Counted from the first letter of the stretch, positions 26,086 to 35,169 are shown. The stretch is 64,000 bases of DNA from Candidatus Sulfotelmatobacter sp. (GCA_030041415.1 JASHNX010000176.1:1-64000); one strand, 5' to 3'. The notes: generated by a model from the sequence alone, not told the origin. Translations and numbers: made by a program.

Positions 26086-28134
26086 ATGTCTTTGCGTTGT
26101 CTTTTATTCTCGTCCGACGAGGCGACGGCTGCGCCGATAAGACAAGTCCTGACTGAATTGGACGTTGAAGCGGAACACTGCTCGAATCCGGTCGATGCAG
26201 TTGAGCGGGTTACTACACAATCATTTCAGATTGTTATCACCGACTGGAAAGACCAGCCGGAAGCGGCATTCCTGCTCAAGACCGCCCGCGATCTGAAGGC
26301 TGCAGCACGGCCGTTAACGCTGGCGATCGTCAACGAAGAAAGTCGGGCTCATGCTCTGCAGGCGGGAGCCAATTCGGTCCTGCTGAAACCGATCCGTCCC
26401 GAACAGGTTCGGGACACGATGAGCACGGCCCGCCAGCTCTTGCAGTCGAAATCTCAGACTGCTGCGCCCGCCGCGACGCGGATGACATGGCAGAGCGGAA
26501 GTCCGGACTCCGTCGGAGCGAGCGCCGCGGCGGCTGCACCTGCCCCCGCTTTCACCGCTCCGGCTTCGGAAAAACTTCGCGCGGGGGAATTTTTGCAGTC
26601 GACCGGTCCTGCGCCTGGATCGCAATTTGATACCGAGAGCGAAGTGCGGGATGCGATGGAAGCTTCTTACTCACCCGTCGACTCGCTAACCGAACTAGAG
26701 CCCATGGCAGCTGCCGTGCAGGAAGCTCCCGAACCAAAACCCGAGCCCAAGGAAGCCCTGACCGGATGGGCGGCGTTGCAAGCTCGGCTCACGAAATCGG
26801 CTCCGGCGCCCCTCAAAGAAACCCCGGCGAAAAGCGACTTGGTCTCGTATGACGATTCATCGTCTCCTACGCAAACGGGAGCAGGGAGCGAATTTGAAAG
26901 TTTTCCGGCTCAGCCGAGGAGGCAGCCGGACATCGCTACAGTTGTACCAAGAGAAGAACCAGCGGTGTCGCAACCATCAGGCGACGTGGAAGTGGAAGAT
27001 GATGAAGAGGCCGAGATAACGGCGCCGCGGCCAGCACCGAAGTACGGCAAGGTTTTCGTTTTAGGGCTTGCTTTCGTGGTCGTGTTGGTAGCGGCCTTGC
27101 CACAAACGCGAGAAAAGCTGAGGGGAGTGTCTCGGACTGGCGCCCGCGCGGCGCTGAGATGGCTGAATCCGCCGCCTGCGCCCATGCCGCAGACGGTGAC
27201 GCAACACGACAGCTTCGGGCAACCCGACGATGAGTACAAGCTGCCGGCTGCTGCAAATATTCCGGATTCGACAACCGACCCTTCGAAGATAGAAGTGGTA
27301 CCGGTGGTTGATCCGACTGCGAAGCAGGATAAGTCCGCAGCTGCCAGCGCGGGACAGTCGCAAGGACTGGCGGGAGGAAATGCAACGCAGCCGACATCTG
27401 GCGACCAACCGGCTGCCCCGACTGGACAACCCTCTTCTCCCGATCAAAATGCAGCAACAACAAGCGCAGCAAACCCGCAGAATCCGCCAGTTGCCGCTCC
27501 TGGCAACAACGTAGTAACCGGCGCAATGGGGAATACTGCGACTAGTTCAGGAGCGACGACTCCGGCCAACGTGAGCAGCGGAGCGCCACCTCAGACTGCC
27601 TCAGGCCCATCAGCCTCACCTCAGGTGGCTTCGCCGCCGCCCGTGGCGGCAACGCAACCGCCGCCGGTGGACCCCGTTCAAGTTCAAGTCCACCCAGGCT
27701 CCCCGGCCATCCATAACAGTCCCACGCCACAGGTTTCTGCATCGCAATTGGCCGGCATTCCCTCCAGCCTGAAGTCTCAAGTGGGGTCAACAACACCAGA
27801 GATGAGCGGCGTGAAACGCGATGACTCAGCTACGTCTTCGATTGAGCCAGTAACTTTGCCTGAGTCGGGCGTGCGTGCGCTGCTGGCTCAAGGGCCTGAT
27901 CCGGAATATCCTGAGACAGCAAAGGCGAGCGGGCAGCAAGGGAGCGTGGTTTTACAGGTGCTCATCGGAGCCGATGGTACGGTAGAGGATGCGAAGTTTA
28001 TGCAGGGATCGTTCGTTTTTGCGCGTGCCGCGATCGATGCGGTAAAACAGTGGCGATTCAAGCCTTATTCCATTAACGGGCGAGCGGTCTCGGTGCAAAG
28101 CACGATTACGCTGAATTTCAAACCCCCGGCCTAA
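26086..28134 (+). CDS. Receiver domain-transmembrane-TonB fusion protein
   Basis: This is a 682-residue protein of unusual architecture. Residues 1-122 resemble a response-regulator receiver: acidic pair D11/E12, phospho-acceptor D53 (VITDWK) and lysine K101 (LLKPI). The conserved Ser/Thr of strand 4 is replaced (AIVNE). A low-complexity cytoplasmic linker (about 123-318) leads to one helix at 321-340, then a long Pro/Ala/Gln/Ser-rich periplasmic linker. Residues about 600-682 form a TonB C-terminal domain (YPETAKASGQQGSVVLQVLI, WRFKPY). TonB couples the proton-motive force to outer-membrane receptors through ExbB/ExbD, which are absent here. The N-terminal domain suggests cytoplasmic control of TonB. 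ATG 26086 is chosen; a TTG 78 nt upstream is possible but adds non-receiver sequence. Confidence 0.88.
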   Translation: MSLRCLLFSSDEATAAPIRQVLTELDVEAEHCSNPVDAVERVTTQSFQIVITDWKDQPEAAFLLKTARDLKAAARPLTLAIVNEESRAHALQAGANSVLLKPIRPEQVRDTMSTARQLLQSKSQTAAPAATRMTWQSGSPDSVGASAAAAAPAPAFTAPASEKLRAGEFLQSTGPAPGSQFDTESEVRDAMEASYSPVDSLTELEPMAAAVQEAPEPKPEPKEALTGWAALQARLTKSAPAPLKETPAKSDLVSYDDSSSPTQTGAGSEFESFPAQPRRQPDIATVVPREEPAVSQPSGDVEVEDDEEAEITAPRPAPKYGKVFVLGLAFVVVLVAALPQTREKLRGVSRTGARAALRWLNPPPAPMPQTVTQHDSFGQPDDEYKLPAAANIPDSTTDPSKIEVVPVVDPTAKQDKSAAASAGQSQGLAGGNATQPTSGDQPAAPTGQPSSPDQNAATTSAANPQNPPVAAPGNNVVTGAMGNTATSSGATTPANVSSGAPPQTASGPSASPQVASPPPVAATQPPPVDPVQVQVHPGSPAIHNSPTPQVSASQLAGIPSSLKSQVGSTTPEMSGVKRDDSATSSIEPVTLPESGVRALLAQGPDPEYPETAKASGQQGSVVLQVLIGADGTVEDAKFMQGSFVFARAAIDAVKQWRFKPYSINGRAVSVQSTITLNFKPPA

Positions 28135-28254
28135 AAAGGGCAGACGGACCGTTCCGGCCGCCGTCCTAATTCTCGGGAGACTGCGGCTTTCCACAGGTTA
28201 CCTGCGAGGCTCGAATTAGGAGCATCGTGGGCAGAAAAACGCGCATCTACTGGT

Positions 28255-28260
28255 TATAAT
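28255..28260 (+). promoter_or_regulatory. -10 box TATAAT upstream of the S41 homologue
   Basis: A perfect TATAAT sits about 39 nt before the ATG at 28299. The -35 region is weak (CAGAAA at 17-nt spacing), so an activator may be needed. AGAAGAAG just before the start may serve as ribosome binding site. Confidence 0.4.
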
Positions 28261-28298
28261 GGAAGTAGTTTGTCAGTCCTTTCCAGAAGAAGAATTGA

Positions 28299-29519
28299 AT
28301 GTCCATGAAAATTAAAGCTGCGGTTCTGGTTTCGTCATTCGCTGTGCTGTTATTCGTCGTGGTTGGATCACTAGGCGGGGTTCACGCCTCTTCGAGTGAT
28401 GGCGCCTACCAGCAGATGCAGGTCTATAGCGAAGTACTGTCGCGCGTACAAAACGAGTACGTAGTCGATCCCGATATCCCCAAGGTTACAAACGGAGCAT
28501 TGCACGGGCTGCTCGAGTCGCTGGACCCGAACTCAAGCTATATGACGCCTGACGCGTACAAGGAATATAAGGCGCACAAGGCGGAAGGCCGGGGCGAGAT
28601 CGGAGCGACCATCTCCAAGCGCTTTGGATATGCCGACGTAGTCTCTGTATTGCCGGGCTCTCCCGCCGATAAGGCGGGCATCGAAGATACGGACATCTTC
28701 GAATCGATCGAGGGCAAAAGCACGCGCGACATGTCGCTTCCCGAGATTCGCGACCTGCTGGCTGGACCTGTTGGATCGACTGTGAACCTGTCGGTTGTGC
28801 GGGCGCGCCGGGCCGAGCCGGAAAAGATGTCGATCGCGCGGGCGGTTGTTAGTATTCCGGCGGTTTCGGACAAGATGTTGGAGGATGGCGTGGGTTATAT
28901 CAAAGCCGACGCACTGGACAAGGGCAAGGCTGACGAGATCGCGGCCAAGATCAAATCGCTCGAAAAACAAGGCGCGAAGAGGCTGGTTCTCGATCTGCGG
29001 AACACTTCTGACGGAGAGGAAAGTGAAGGCATCGCTGTAGCTAATCTTTTTCTAAATCATGGCACGATTACCTATCTTCAGGGCCAGAAGTATCCACGCG
29101 AGGCTCATAATGCCGACCCGGCCAAGGCCGTTACATCGCTTCCGGTAGCGGTGCTGGTTAACAAGGGAACGGCGGGACCGGCGGAGATTGTGGCGGCGGC
29201 GCTACTGGAAAATGCCCGCGGAGATGTGGTGGGCGATAAGACTTTCGGAGCGGGATCGGTACAGAAGACGATCGATCTGCCGGATGGTGGGGCGCTGATT
29301 TTGTCGGTCGCAAAATACTATTCGCCCAGCGGTAAAGCCATCCAGGACGTTGCCGTGACTCCTAATGTCATGGTGGCGGACGTCACGGATAACATCATCA
29401 CTGACGACGACGATGACGCTACACCATCGGCCACTGAAGAACCAGAAAGCAAGCCCAAGAATACTCCTGACGATCAGTTGCAGAAGGCGATCGAGGTATT
29501 GAAAAGTCGGGCAAGCTAA
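28299..29519 (+). CDS. S41/C-terminal processing peptidase homologue lacking the catalytic Ser-Lys dyad
   Basis: This 406-residue protein has an N-terminal signal anchor (VLVSSFAVLLFVVVGSLGG), a CtpA-like N-terminal helical domain (YVVDPDIPKVTNGALHGLLESLDPNSSY), a PDZ domain (about 95-180) and a tail-specific protease domain. Where active S41 enzymes read GTASASE, this protein reads KGTAGPAE: Gly293 replaces the nucleophile Ser. Where they read TFGKG, it reads TFGAG: Ala318 replaces the general-base Lys. The 25-residue spacing between the two sites is retained. It is therefore predicted to be a catalytically dead binding or scaffold protein in the periplasm. It lies just upstream of a class A PBP, with a strong terminator between. 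Confidence 0.9.
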   Translation: MSMKIKAAVLVSSFAVLLFVVVGSLGGVHASSSDGAYQQMQVYSEVLSRVQNEYVVDPDIPKVTNGALHGLLESLDPNSSYMTPDAYKEYKAHKAEGRGEIGATISKRFGYADVVSVLPGSPADKAGIEDTDIFESIEGKSTRDMSLPEIRDLLAGPVGSTVNLSVVRARRAEPEKMSIARAVVSIPAVSDKMLEDGVGYIKADALDKGKADEIAAKIKSLEKQGAKRLVLDLRNTSDGEESEGIAVANLFLNHGTITYLQGQKYPREAHNADPAKAVTSLPVAVLVNKGTAGPAEIVAAALLENARGDVVGDKTFGAGSVQKTIDLPDGGALILSVAKYYSPSGKAIQDVAVTPNVMVADVTDNIITDDDDDATPSATEEPESKPKNTPDDQLQKAIEVLKSRAS

Positions 29520-29541
29520 GTCGCAAAGTCGACGATCCAGG

Positions 29542-29572
29542 TCGCGCACCGCAAGGTGCGCGATTTCTTTTT
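29542..29572 (+). terminator. Strong rho-independent terminator
   Basis: TCGCGCACC-GCAA-GGTGCGCGA (29542-29563) is a perfect 9-bp stem with a GNRA-type loop, followed by TTTCTTTTT. It lies 22 nt after the S41 homologue stop and should end that transcript before the PBP gene. Confidence 0.9.
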
Positions 29573-29665
29573 GCGCAAGTGTTCGACTTCGCAGCTATTA
29601 AACTGCGGGCTTCGGGAACGACTACCGAAGCTCCAATTGCCCTGCTATTCTGAACCCATCTCGCC

Positions 29666-31894
29666 ATGAAGTCGGTTGCTGAGGACCTTCCACCGATCGA
29701 TATTGCCGGAGGAAAGCTTGTGGGCCGTTTGCTTGTGGGCCTGCTGCTGTTCATCTCCGCGCTGGTTGGAGCAACGGCCGGACTTTTGCTGGTCTACACC
29801 ACAGACCTGCCGCAAGTGGAGGCTCTCGAAGCATACCGCCCGAGTTCGATCACCGAGTTATACGACGATCATGGGCGGGTGATTGGTTCCTTCGCGCTGC
29901 AACGGCGTGTAGTCGCCGGCTACGATGATTTTCCTCCGGTTCTGCGCGATGCGTTGATTTCGATTGAAGACAAGGATTTCTATCGCCATTCAGGCATCAA
30001 TTTCTGGCGAATCGCCGGCGCGGCTTACAGGGACATCAGATCCGGCGGCAGGGTTCAGGGTGCGTCGACGCTCACCATGCAACTAGCAAGAAACCTGTTT
30101 CTGTCGCCTGATCGCTCGTTTCATCGCAAAGTGGAAGAGGCGCTGCTTGCGATCCAGATTGAGCGCCGTTTCACCAAACCGCAGATTTTCACGCTTTATG
30201 CCAATCAGATTTTCCTGGGCCACGGAGTATACGGTTTCGAGTCGGCTTCGGAGTTTTATTTCAGCAAGGTGGCACGCCAGTTGACGCTGCCGGAAGCTGC
30301 ACTGCTTGCGGGTTTGCCGAAGGGTCCGGGCGTATATTCGCCGATTAACCATCCAGAGCGGGCGCTGAAGCGACGGAATCTGGTGATCGATGCAATGCTT
30401 GAGGACGGAAAAATCACTTCGGCTCAGGCCGAAACTGCCCGTTCTACGCCGCTCGTGCTGAATCTGCAGCACGACCCGAATTCGCTAGCCCCCTACTTCG
30501 TAGAGGAAATACGGCGATATCTGGAGACGAAGTACGGGGCGGATCAGGTGCACGAGGGCGGCCTGAAGGTCTATACGTCGCTGGACATGGATCTGCAAAA
30601 GGCTGCGAACCGGGCCGTGTTGGACGGACTGGCCACATATGAACGCAGACACGGATGGAAAGGACATCTTGAGAACATCACCACGGAAGGAATTCTAATC
30701 GATAAATATCAGCATCCGGATTGGGAGAATCAGCCAGAAGTCAACGAATATGTTCACGCCGTGGTCACTTCTGCAGGCGTGGGAATTGCAACGGTGAAGT
30801 TCGGACAATATCTTGCGGCGATTGGCCAGGCGGACGTAGCCTGGACGCAAAAGAAGATTCCCGAACTCCTGCGACCGGGCGATATCTGCTATGTCAAGAT
30901 TCTGGCCCTGAATGCGAACGGCGCCGCACGTGTGACCCTCGAGCAGGATTCTGGAACGCAAGGCTCCCTGGTTGCCATCGACAATGCGACCGGCGCAATC
31001 AAAGCTTTGGTTGGAGGTAGAGATTTCAGCGAATCGAAATTCGATCGGGCAACACAGGCGTTGCGACAGGTTGGATCCTCCTTCAAGCCGTATGTGTACA
31101 CGGCCGTGATTGACCGCGGGGCAAGTCCGGACGATACCATCCTCGATGAGCCGGTGACTTTCGAAACCGAGTCGGGGCCGTATTCGCCGCACAATTACGA
31201 TGAAAAATATGAAGGCGTGATTTCTCTGCGCCGGGCTCTGGCGCAATCTCGCAATATTCCTGCTCTCAAACTCGCCGACAAGGTTGGCATCAAGACGGTC
31301 ATCGACTACGCTGAACGCTTCGGAATTACCTCGCGCATGCCACCCTATTTGCCGGTTGCGCTGGGTTCGGCGGAAATCACGCTGGTGGAGCAGACTTCCG
31401 CTTACAGCGTTTTTCCCAACGATGGTGTGCGGGTGACTCCCCGTTACATCACCAAGGTCACAGATTATGAGGGGCGCGTTCTGGAGGAGGATTATCCGGA
31501 AGTGAAGGACGTGGTCAGCGAGCGTACGGCCCGAATCATGACCGCGATGTTGCGCGAAGTAGTACTGCATGGAACCGGAATTGCGGCGTCGAAGCTGGCC
31601 TTCCCGGTCGCGGGGAAAACCGGCACGACCAACGATTTCACAGACGCGTGGTTTGTGGGATTTTCGCCCACTATGACTTGCGGCGTGTGGATCGGATTCG
31701 ACGAGAAAAAATCCTTGGGGGATAAGGAAACCGGTGCCCGCGCCGCTCTGCCGATCTGGATGAATTTTATGACTGTAGCCATGGCGGGCAAAGATCCGGG
31801 GCAGTTCCAAGCAGCGCCGATTGTTCCCAGCACGAACTTCGCGCAAAAACTGGACACACCCGATGCGGCTACTGGAGGCGATGAAACACAGTAG
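29666..31894 (+). CDS. Class A penicillin-binding protein (PBP1A family)
   Basis: This 742-residue bifunctional peptidoglycan synthase has an N-terminal helix (about 22-42). The GT51 glycosyltransferase domain has catalytic glutamate in IEDKDFYRH, plus QGASTLTMQLARN and the RKVEEALLAIQIE motif. The transpeptidase domain has SSFK (active Ser about 471), SRN (about 527) and KTGTTNDF (about 650). It polymerises and crosslinks glycan in the periplasm. It follows a terminator, so it has its own promoter somewhere in 29573-29665, where none is obvious. The PASTA gene follows on the same strand after about 60 nt. Confidence 0.95.
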   Translation: MKSVAEDLPPIDIAGGKLVGRLLVGLLLFISALVGATAGLLLVYTTDLPQVEALEAYRPSSITELYDDHGRVIGSFALQRRVVAGYDDFPPVLRDALISIEDKDFYRHSGINFWRIAGAAYRDIRSGGRVQGASTLTMQLARNLFLSPDRSFHRKVEEALLAIQIERRFTKPQIFTLYANQIFLGHGVYGFESASEFYFSKVARQLTLPEAALLAGLPKGPGVYSPINHPERALKRRNLVIDAMLEDGKITSAQAETARSTPLVLNLQHDPNSLAPYFVEEIRRYLETKYGADQVHEGGLKVYTSLDMDLQKAANRAVLDGLATYERRHGWKGHLENITTEGILIDKYQHPDWENQPEVNEYVHAVVTSAGVGIATVKFGQYLAAIGQADVAWTQKKIPELLRPGDICYVKILALNANGAARVTLEQDSGTQGSLVAIDNATGAIKALVGGRDFSESKFDRATQALRQVGSSFKPYVYTAVIDRGASPDDTILDEPVTFETESGPYSPHNYDEKYEGVISLRRALAQSRNIPALKLADKVGIKTVIDYAERFGITSRMPPYLPVALGSAEITLVEQTSAYSVFPNDGVRVTPRYITKVTDYEGRVLEEDYPEVKDVVSERTARIMTAMLREVVLHGTGIAASKLAFPVAGKTGTTNDFTDAWFVGFSPTMTCGVWIGFDEKKSLGDKETGARAALPIWMNFMTVAMAGKDPGQFQAAPIVPSTNFAQKLDTPDAATGGDETQ

Positions 31895-31956
31895 GTCGGT
31901 TCGCGGGGTTGGCTTGCGGCCGGGATAGCGCGTTTAGGATTGAACTCTAACCAACC

Positions 31957-32745
31957 ATGAAGCCTTTGTTTCGAGTCGTGTTTCTTGCGCTGGCGATGCT
32001 GCTGGTGGCCATGGTCTCGGGTCTCATGGCGATGCGCTTTGCCATTCATGGACAGGAGGTGCAGGTTCCGGGCATCGTGGGCATGACGCCTGGCGAGGCC
32101 GAGCGCACGCTGGCCGGAGTTGGGCTGGAAATGAATGTCGAGCGGCAGTATTACAGTCCGCAGATTCCTGAGGGGAGAATTATGATGCAACTCCCGATGC
32201 CGGGGATCAAGGTTCGGCGGGGGTGGGAAGTGCGCGTCGCCCAAAGTATGGGGCCGCAGCGAGTTTCAATTCCAGATGTAACCGGCGAGAGTGAGCGCGC
32301 GGCGGAAATGAACATCCGGAGGCGCGGCCTGGAGCTGTCGTCGACGGCTGAAATCCAGATGGCTGGAACGCCGCCGGATCAAGTGGTGGCGCAAAGTCCG
32401 CCGGCAAATGCGAGTCAGGTAGCGGCGCCAAGAACGAGTCTTCTGATCAGCGAAGCGGCTACGCCCACAGCGTTCGTGATGCCGAACTTTGTGGGCCAAT
32501 CCCTCGGCGCAGCGACGCGGGCCTTACAGGATGCAGGATTTAAACTTGGAAACGTCACCGTAGCGCCGCCGGTGATTACGGAAGCGCCGGCAGCGACTAC
32601 CCCCGGAACAAACCCCTCACCTCTTGCTGTGCCGGCACCTGTGCCGTCGTCGCAGCCGCTGCCCGCGAGCACCATTGTGGCGCAGACTCCGCCGGCTGGG
32701 CAGAAGATTCTGGCCGGGGCCGTGGTGAACCTCGAGGTGCGATGA
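31957..32745 (+). CDS. Membrane-anchored PASTA-domain protein without kinase
   Basis: This 262-residue protein has an N-terminal helix (FRVVFLALAMLLVAMVSGL) and three PASTA repeats: VQVPGIVGMTPGEAERTLAG (about 36), VSIPDVTGESERAAEMN (about 105) and FVMPNFVGQSLGAATRALQ (about 174). A Pro/Ala/Thr-rich insert interrupts the third. PASTA domains bind muropeptides or beta-lactams and normally sit on PknB-type kinases or PBPs, but here they stand alone. The position directly after a class A PBP suggests a role in localising or regulating that enzyme. It is convergent with rsmB, with only 9 nt between the stops. Confidence 0.9.
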   Translation: MKPLFRVVFLALAMLLVAMVSGLMAMRFAIHGQEVQVPGIVGMTPGEAERTLAGVGLEMNVERQYYSPQIPEGRIMMQLPMPGIKVRRGWEVRVAQSMGPQRVSIPDVTGESERAAEMNIRRRGLELSSTAEIQMAGTPPDQVVAQSPPANASQVAAPRTSLLISEAATPTAFVMPNFVGQSLGAATRALQDAGFKLGNVTVAPPVITEAPAATTPGTNPSPLAVPAPVPSSQPLPASTIVAQTPPAGQKILAGAVVNLEVR

Positions 32746-32754
32746 GGAGTAGGA

Positions 32755-34152
32755 TCACGCTTTCTGCAGGATGGCTGCGAAGAACCCGTCGCATGAGTGA
32801 ATCCCAGGCATCGTGCGCAGAAATGGGCCGCGAGTAAGAGAAGCGGAGCAAGGCCGAATCAACTCGCCTTCTCGGCAGAGGCGCTCGATCTCGGTTGCGC
32901 ATTCCACCACGCCAAACGAAGAGTCTTCCGCCAGGGCGCGCTCGATCACATCTTCGTTTTCTTCCCTCTCCAAAGAACAGGTCGAATAAATCAGACGACC
33001 TCCCGTGGCAACGCGCCGCATGGCCGAACGAATAATGGCGATCTGCCGTCCCTGCAGGTCGGCAAGGTCTTCGGGCTTGAGCCTCCATTTAATTTCCGGA
33101 TTGCGCGCTAGAGTGCCAGTTCCCGAGCAAGGAACGTCGGCAAGTACTCGTTCGAATCTCGCGGAGATGGGCAGAGTTCGCGCATCGCCCGCGATGACAT
33201 GAACATTGCCGGATCCGCTCGCGGACGCTGGAGCGGCATTGAGCAATTTCTTCAAGACTCGCGCGCGGTAAGGGTGCAATTCCAAGGCAACAATGTTTGC
33301 ATTCGGATCATGATCGGCTATCGCAAGCGTTTTTCCTCCCGGAGCCGCGCAACAATCGAGAATGCTTTCGCCATGGCCTACGAACGCAGCGACGAGCTGC
33401 GAGGCTTCGTCCTGAATGACGCATCGGCCTTGTCCGAAAGCAGTGGACTTGGTGATCTCGCCGTGCCGAACAATTCGCGCGCCCGCAAGAATGGATCCGG
33501 GAGCAAGGTTAATGTTATCGGCTGTTAACTGTGGTTCGGCCTGAGAATCACGAAGCCGAATGGTGGTCTTCGGAATCGATTGGTCGTAACGACAGATCTC
33601 GAAGGTGGTTTCAATCCCGTAGATCTGCTGCCACCGTTCGACGAGCCATAGTGGATGCGCCAGGGTTGCGGTGATATTTGCCGCAGACAGAGAATTGATT
33701 CCCGGTGCAGGCTCCTTAGTCCGCGCAGTATTTTCTGCTGCCAACTTCCGCAATACGGCATTGACGAGTGAAGCGGCCGAACGTTTGTTGGCGTGCTTGA
33801 CCAGTTCGACGCTCTCATTGATCGCCGCGCGCGATGGAATCCGGTCGAGCCAGCGCAGTTGGTAAAGGCCCAGGCGCAGCGCGGTCAGGACTTCAGGATC
33901 GAGTTTTCGAACCGATTGGGAGGATGTGGCAGCGATCTCAGAATCCAACAACGATTGCCAGCGCAGCACGCCCATAACAATCTCGGTTGCCAGAGAATGA
34001 TCGACCACACTTAGGCCCTGGTGCCGCCGCGAGTGTAAGAGTTCGGAGGCGTACGAACCCTCGCGATCGACGCGAAGGAGAATATCGAACGCCGCCGCGC
34101 GCGCGGGGGAGATGGCAAGGCGCGAGTCTGTGGTATTAAACTTCACTCGCAC
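32755..34152 (-). CDS. rsmB: 16S rRNA (cytosine-967-C5)-methyltransferase RsmB
   Basis: This 465-residue protein has an N-terminal NusB-like domain (AAFDILLRVDREGSYASELL) and a C-terminal SAM-dependent RNA m5C methyltransferase domain. The SAM motif is CCAAPGGKTLAIAD. The two cysteines lie in DVPCSGTGTLARNPE and YSTCSLEREENE, the expected nucleophile and release residues. It methylates C967 of 16S rRNA using S-adenosylmethionine. GTG at 34152 or 34146 must be the start, since no ATG fits. It is 69 nt after fmt on the same strand, the common fmt-rsmB order. Confidence 0.93.
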   Translation of the reverse strand: MRVKFNTTDSRLAISPARAAAFDILLRVDREGSYASELLHSRRHQGLSVVDHSLATEIVMGVLRWQSLLDSEIAATSSQSVRKLDPEVLTALRLGLYQLRWLDRIPSRAAINESVELVKHANKRSAASLVNAVLRKLAAENTARTKEPAPGINSLSAANITATLAHPLWLVERWQQIYGIETTFEICRYDQSIPKTTIRLRDSQAEPQLTADNINLAPGSILAGARIVRHGEITKSTAFGQGRCVIQDEASQLVAAFVGHGESILDCCAAPGGKTLAIADHDPNANIVALELHPYRARVLKKLLNAAPASASGSGNVHVIAGDARTLPISARFERVLADVPCSGTGTLARNPEIKWRLKPEDLADLQGRQIAIIRSAMRRVATGGRLIYSTCSLEREENEDVIERALAEDSSFGVVECATEIERLCREGELIRPCSASLTRGPFLRTMPGIHSCDGFFAAILQKA

Positions 34153-34221
34153 CAGTATGAAGGAAGAATCGGACCGATAGAAAAAACTGACCGAAAAATA
34201 GGGGCCTTGCCGTCTTCGAGT

Positions 34222-35163
34222 TCAAGAGCCCAGTTTTTCGGCGCTGCGCGGCCGATAGCCACGAATGAACTCAGCTGCGGAAGTTCGCTTCTTGCCCTCC
34301 ACTTGCACTTCGAGCATTTCGATTCCCGTGTTTAGACCGCAACCGACGAGCAGGCGATCGTGCTCGACTTGTAATTCAGCCGGTGCCAAGGAACGGTCGA
34401 CCTTCTCGGCTTTCCAAATCTGAAAATTCTTTCCGCGGAACCGCGTGTACGCTCCGGGCCACGGCTGGAAGCCGCGCAAACGGTTAAGTATTTCAGCTGC
34501 CGACCGCGTAAAGTCGATCAGGCCATCTTCTTTCTTGAGAATGGGGGCGAGAGTCGCCTGGAAATTGTCTTGCGGACGCGGGCGAATCGTACCTGACTGC
34601 AATCCACGCAACGTCTCGACCGCAAGGTCTGCTCCAGTTGCGGCCAGCCTGGGTGCAAGAGTTTCGGACGTTTCGTCGGCCGCGATTGAAACTTCGCGCT
34701 GTAGAAGAATGTCACCCGTATCAAGACCGGCGTCAAGCTTCATGGTCGTCACGCCAGTAACTGTCTCTCCGAGCGCGATTGCCCACTGAATCGGTGCCGC
34801 CCCTCGGTATTTTGGAAGCAGCGAGGCGTGCAAGTTGACATTGCCTAATGGCGGAAGATTGAGCATCCATTGCGGAACGATGCGCCCATAGCCGACCACC
34901 ACAATCGCGTCCGGTTTTGAGTCGCTGAGCTGATTGCGAAATTCTTCGTTGTTCTTAATACGTTCCGGTTGCGTGATCGGCAGTCCCAGCTCCAGCGCTC
35001 GTTGCTTTACCGGAGATGAAACAAGTTCAAGGCCACGGCCTTTCGGCCGATCGGGCTGGGTGACCACGAGCTGAATATGAAACCCGTCTGCAACTAATTT
35101 GTTCAGGATTGGAACCGCGAATTGTGGAGTGCCGCAGAAAATCACATTGAGCGTTGGCGCCAT
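34222..35163 (-). CDS. fmt: Methionyl-tRNA formyltransferase
   Basis: This 313-residue protein has the formyltransferase N-domain (NVIFCGTPQFAVPIL), the 10-formyl-THF/catalytic region NLHASLLPKYRGAAPIQWAI (Asn-His) and TGVTTMKLDAGLDTGDIL, with the C-terminal tRNA-binding domain (FQPWPGAYTRFRGK). It formylates Met-tRNA(fMet) for initiation. ATG 35163 gives MAPTLNVIFCG; an in-frame TTG four codons upstream lies within a palindrome. No Shine-Dalgarno is visible. It is followed by rsmB and preceded by def at 78 nt, so it is part of aroC-def-fmt-rsmB. Confidence 0.95.
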   Translation of the reverse strand: MAPTLNVIFCGTPQFAVPILNKLVADGFHIQLVVTQPDRPKGRGLELVSSPVKQRALELGLPITQPERIKNNEEFRNQLSDSKPDAIVVVGYGRIVPQWMLNLPPLGNVNLHASLLPKYRGAAPIQWAIALGETVTGVTTMKLDAGLDTGDILLQREVSIAADETSETLAPRLAATGADLAVETLRGLQSGTIRPRPQDNFQATLAPILKKEDGLIDFTRSAAEILNRLRGFQPWPGAYTRFRGKNFQIWKAEKVDRSLAPAELQVEHDRLLVGCGLNTGIEMLEVQVEGKKRTSAAEFIRGYRPRSAEKLGS

Positions 35164-35169
35164 GATGAA

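Noticed and set aside
30695-31846. 383-residue open frame antisense to the PBP gene
   Set aside because: Same reason; conserved PBP motifs lie on the opposite strand.
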